From: Gonocerus acuteangulatus
Lineage: Eukaryota > Arthropoda > Insecta > Hemiptera > Coreidae
Length of the DNA: 64,000 bases
Assembly: GCA_946811695.1 (NCBI GenBank)
Contig: OX328126.1
Span: 2,382,771-2,446,770 of the forward strand
Direction: 5' to 3'
A program made the position numbers and the translations under genes. The first letter of the stretch is position 1. Each line of letters begins with the position of its first letter. This document shows, piece after piece, positions 60,595-64,000 of the stretch. The notes beneath the pieces are model-generated. The model did not search any database, was not told the origin of the DNA, and saw nothing but the letters and a program-made list of their open reading frames with translations.

Positions 60595-62707
60595 TCACTT
60601 TTTGCTCTTCTTCCTCTTCTTGGATTTCTTGTGGCTTTTGTGTTTGTGTTTCTTCTTCTTCCTTTCTGACTCGGAAGCAGAAGAGGAATCAGAAGAATCC
60701 GAATCAGAACTCGAATCATGTTTCTTCTTCTTCCCTTTCTTCTTCTTATGCTTCTTCTTCTTCTTCTTCTTGTGGCTCCTGCTAGAATCATCGGAGCTCA
60801 AGCTCGAATCTTCCGATGAAATCTTAGGCTCAATTTCAATTTTTGTTTTCTTAGGTTCAGGACCTTTTTCGATGCTGCACGACCTCTTTTTAACTTCAGT
60901 AGGGTTTTCGTTTTTCTTTTCTTCGTTTTCGTGGTCAGATTTTTCGTAATCGGGCTCAAATATATTTTCATCTAGTGTAGGTTTTTTCTGCTCGGGAGCA
61001 ACTACTACATGCACCTCTGGTGGCTTCTGTTCGGGATATTTGCTTTCTGGCCTTTTGTATTCCCTGTTACTGCTGCTCGAAGTAGTTTTGCTTCGTTCAG
61101 GAGTATTTTCTCTTTCTCGCCGAACAACACTTTTCGGGATTTTTTCGAGAATTTTAATTTCCCTTCGATCCGCACGAACCTCTCTTTTGACAACGACTTT
61201 TTCCTCTATTTTTGCTCCTAACCTCTCCTTGGCAGAAATCCTCACGGAGGAATTAGGCTTGCTACTATGGCTTGGTAATCGACTCTTACTAGAACTCCTT
61301 TTCTTCTCGTAGTCTGCTTTCACCGGAAGAGCAACAGACTTTGGAGCGTCTTTACTATGACGTTCTGCCTCTTCTCTTTTCTCTTTATCTCTTTCCCTAC
61401 TTCTTCTTTCTCTATTCTCTCTATTTTCTCTCACTTCAGGCTTCTTTTCCATCTTTTTCTCGATTGGCTTAACGCTCTTCTTTATAATAACGTTCATAGC
61501 TCTCTCTAATATTTCAGAAGTAACCTGTTTATTGTCATTCTCAGCTGTTCTCTTGTTTTCTTCGACTTGATTTAGGACTTCTTCATCCTTTTCCCATTTG
61601 GAGAGCTCTGGAACTGGAGCTAGCATCACATCCTTCTCTACTACTTGCTCTTTTTTCTCTTCTGTAATAGGTTTATTATAATTCTGAACAACGAACTGAT
61701 CGATATTTGCGCCCAGGTCACCATATAGCTCGTCCTTCTGTTCTTCTACAACTGGTTGTTCAACTTGTTCTGGTTTTTCAGGAGCTATTTCACCTTCTTC
61801 GAGGGCTTCTTTCTTCTCAGATTTATCTTTCAGTTTCTTCTTCTTTTTCTTTCTTTCCGAATCTTCTTTCTTCTTCTTTTTCTTTTCTTTAGGTTTCTTC
61901 TCTTTATCCGGAGACCTCGGCTTTTCCAGAGGTTCAGTCCTCACTGGCAGATCTATAAGAACTCTGTCCCTTTCTTCTTCATTTACTCCTGGAGGAGCCG
62001 AAGGTTCCCTAGAAGTCTCTATAATTTCGACAGGATTCCCTCGCTGTTCCCTCTTCCTGTAATATTCTGCCTGTTTTTCTTTCTCCCTCATTTCGATTTC
62101 ACGGTCTCTTGTTTTCTCCCAATCTCTGACTATGTTCAGATCCCTCACAGGATGTTCATAATCTCTCATTGTTTCGAAAGTGTCATATCTTTTGTAAGTA
62201 GAATAATTCCTGTCCCTTTCTCTATCTCTATCTTTATCCCGCTCTCTATCCCTATCTCTGTCCTTCTCTACTCCTCTATCTCTGTTATCAAGTCTTTCTC
62301 TGTCAATCCTTTCTCGGTCAATTCTCTCGAATCCTCTGTCCTTTTCGTTCCTGTCACCTCTATCTCCTCTTTCTCTCTCAGATCTAGTTTCCCTCTCTCG
62401 ATCCCGGTCTCTATCTCGATCTATCCTATCCCGTTCGCGATCTCCTCTCTCGACTCTATCTCTTTCCCTGTCGATCCTTTCATTTCTTTCGAGCCTATCT
62501 CCTCGATCAAGACGCTCGGGTCGTTCAACTCTATCCACCCTTTCGAGTCTCTCTGGCCTCTCGACTCTACTCTCAACCCTTTCACTTCTGTCAGATCTCT
62601 CGACCCTATCCATTCTATCAAATCTCTCGGGTTTGTCTCCTCTGTCTCTATCGAGCCTTTCGCGTTCTCTTTCTCTTCCAGGGGCTCTGTCATAGCGATC
62701 ATTCTCT
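60595..62707 (-). CDS. last coding exon of an RBBP6/SNAMA-like E3 ligase gene (partial), about 703 codons
   Basis: A single open exon on the minus strand. It begins after a splice acceptor (TTTTGTGTTTTCAG ending at 62708) with one leftover base, then 31 codons before the internal Met at 62613, so that Met is not the true start. The protein part is highly charged: Arg/Asp/Glu dipeptide tracts, then a Lys-rich middle with acidic segments, a conserved-looking LSKWEKDEEVL, FEPDYEKSDHE, and a Lys/Ser tail (SSSDSDSSDSSS, KKKKHKHKSHKKSKK). The FEPDY motif and Lys/Ser tail resemble the C-terminus of RBBP6/SNAMA, which works in mRNA 3'-end processing and ubiquitination. The diagnostic DWNN, zinc knuckle and RING domains would lie in upstream exons outside the window. 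Name is an inference. Confidence 0.7.
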
Positions 62708-63042
62708 CTGAAAACACAAAAAAGTAAATAAGTTTTGTTTTGTTTTTTATTTGCAAAAATAAAGGAATTCTTAATACTATGACATTAACATTGTTTCATG
62801 ATTATAAATTTTACTGTAGTTGCATATGAATAGGGGTATATTAAAGGAATCAAACCTAAGAGGAGCCGACAATTAGAGAGAAGCTCAAGAACTTCAGATA
62901 CAGCCTCTAAGAACCTCCATTCATAAGTACAAATTACAAGGTATAAGATCATCCGATAAGTAATGTCAGTTTTTAATATTCTATCTCCTTATGTTCCTTC
63001 CTTTTATATTTATTTCTGTGTAAATGTTTTGTGTTATTATAG
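62708..63042 (-). other. intron sequence of the RBBP6-like gene
   Basis: Follows from the acceptor at 62708. AT-rich; no further exon is recognisable before the right end of the window. Confidence 0.5.
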
Positions 63043-63424
63043 CATTAAATACACTTCTATTTATCATGTTTTGGTTGGTGAAACTTATTTAGTCTATGTT
63101 GAAATTTCATTTGAAATGGATCTCCCAAGACACTACTTATGCAAAGTTATATTTTGGGAATTCGATAAAGAAGAAAATGCTTTTTCAACTTATCAAAAAC
63201 TTGTAGAAATATATGGCGAAAATGTCATTAGTGAGCGAAAAGTGCAGCAGTGTTTTGAACGATTTCGAGCGGGAAACCGCAAGCTTGAAGACAAGCCTCG
63301 TACAGACCGACCAACAGAGCTTGACGAGCAACACCTGCAGGCTACTGTAGAAGACAATCCTGTTGTAACAGTCGAAGAGGTAGTAGAGAAACTTAGATCT
63401 ACACATTCTACAGTCCACTGACAT
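63043..63424 (+). mobile_element. mariner 5' fragment
   Basis: The 5' region (CATTAAATACACTTCTATTT and onward) is shared with 6712-6756, followed by the transposase start; the element is truncated after the N-terminal domain. Confidence 0.7.
63116..63421 (+). pseudogene. mariner transposase N-terminal fragment, 101 aa
   Basis: The frame from ATG 63116 encodes the N-terminal HTH domain of a mariner transposase (IFWEFDKEENAFSTYQKL, RKVQQCFERFRAGNRKLED, KPRTDRPTELDE) and breaks at the second HTH (RSTHSTVH then stop). No catalytic DDD core. It belongs to a mariner lineage different from the one at 7445-7798, and lies in what is probably an intron of the RBBP6-like gene. Confidence 0.82.
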
Positions 63425-64000
63425 TACTTATGAGAAGACCTGATAATTAATTTCTTGTGTAGCTCAGACGTCATCCAATGTGTCTGTAGACAGTTAAAGC
63501 AGTTTCCAACGCCTTACTTACTTCATTCATAATATTTACAGTCACAAAAAAAGAAGGAATAATTTAGAGCCCATAAACCAGAATATCATAAAAATATACA
63601 ATTTAAAATAGTGTAATTGGCTTAACTAAAAGTTATAGAATAAATGTTACAATTAAATTACAAGTTCAAAAGAAAATTCTCTACAAGTTCAGAATCATAT
63701 CAGCTAAGTTCAGCTTCCTATTAAAATTATAAATATACAAATAAATATTTATAGAAAAAATAATAAAAAAGCTGCTAGAATACTTAAGCCAAGATGAATT
63801 GATCGATGTTGAGGACTCGTGGATTATGTTACGCACCCATCCTTCTCTGAGAGAGAAGTGTACCTGCCTCTAAATGAAATGATCTGGGTAAGATTCTAGG
63901 CAGAGACTAATGAAAATAAACTAAAATATATTCAAGCTAATGTAGAAGCCTGGGAATGACGATGAAGCAAAGGAAGAAAGGAAGAGGTTATTATTAGCCG
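63425..64000. other. AT-rich sequence to window end, no gene seen
   Basis: Probably intronic for the minus-strand RBBP6-like gene; no exon recognised. Confidence 0.4.

Noticed and set aside
61756..62727. 323-codon frame on the plus strand opposite the RBBP6-like exon
   Set aside because: Antisense shadow of Arg/Asp/Glu-rich codons; no start context or domain.

Overview
The window is nuclear DNA from an animal, most probably an insect. Evidence: the terminal exon of an intron-containing gene (RBBP6/SNAMA-like, minus strand near 60.6-62.7 kb), tRNA-derived SINEs, mariner, hAT, Helitron, Ty3/gypsy, LINE and Penelope-type hammerhead traces, and very many (TA)n tracts and minisatellites. Host gene content is close to nil; almost everything else is mobile or repetitive DNA. 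The species cannot be named from sequence alone.

The central object is a complete Maverick/Polinton (adintovirus-like) integrated element at 10908-25565 (14,658 bp). It starts AGTAGAGAG, ends CTCTCTACT, has imperfect inverted termini of about 190 bp packed with TGACGTCA, and is bounded by a perfect 6-bp target duplication GCCAAG (10902-10907 and 25566-25571). All its genes are on the plus strand and the main ones are uninterrupted: a small Cys-rich protein, a BIR-RING inhibitor of apoptosis, three further small proteins (two with Trp-centred repeats), a PLA2/pX-like/adenain-type protease fusion, penton-like protein, a 42-aa overlapping ORF, double-jelly-roll major capsid protein, FtsK/HerA-type packaging ATPase, a DUF8207-like protein, a fibre-like protein, a chromodomain integrase, a candidate spliced small membrane protein and a protein-primed DNA polymerase B. 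AATAAA signals at 13450, 17373, 19974 and 24064, the first three followed by a TATA-containing promoter region, divide it into four compact transcription units: accessory/host interaction, virion, fibre plus integrase, replication.

Left flank (1-10.9 kb): minisatellites of 22, 148, 39, 39, about 82 and 79 bp, a SINE split by an inverted-repeat element, and a mariner deletion derivative. Right flank (25.6-60 kb): a TIR element filled by an 89-bp array; a LINE whose reverse transcriptase domain has been blown up into about 68 copies of a 49-bp unit; 46-, 84-, 39-, 54-, 105- and 26-bp arrays; Helitron-type elements; a 191-bp-arm palindrome with hammerhead-like motifs; a decayed Ty3/gypsy element split by a hAT element rich in CCGGAAGT; and a large fold-back element. 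Several arrays visibly arose inside transposons.

Limits: no homology search, codon statistics or folding was run. Family names rest on motifs read by eye, and repeat boundaries are accurate to a few bases only where a target duplication is given.
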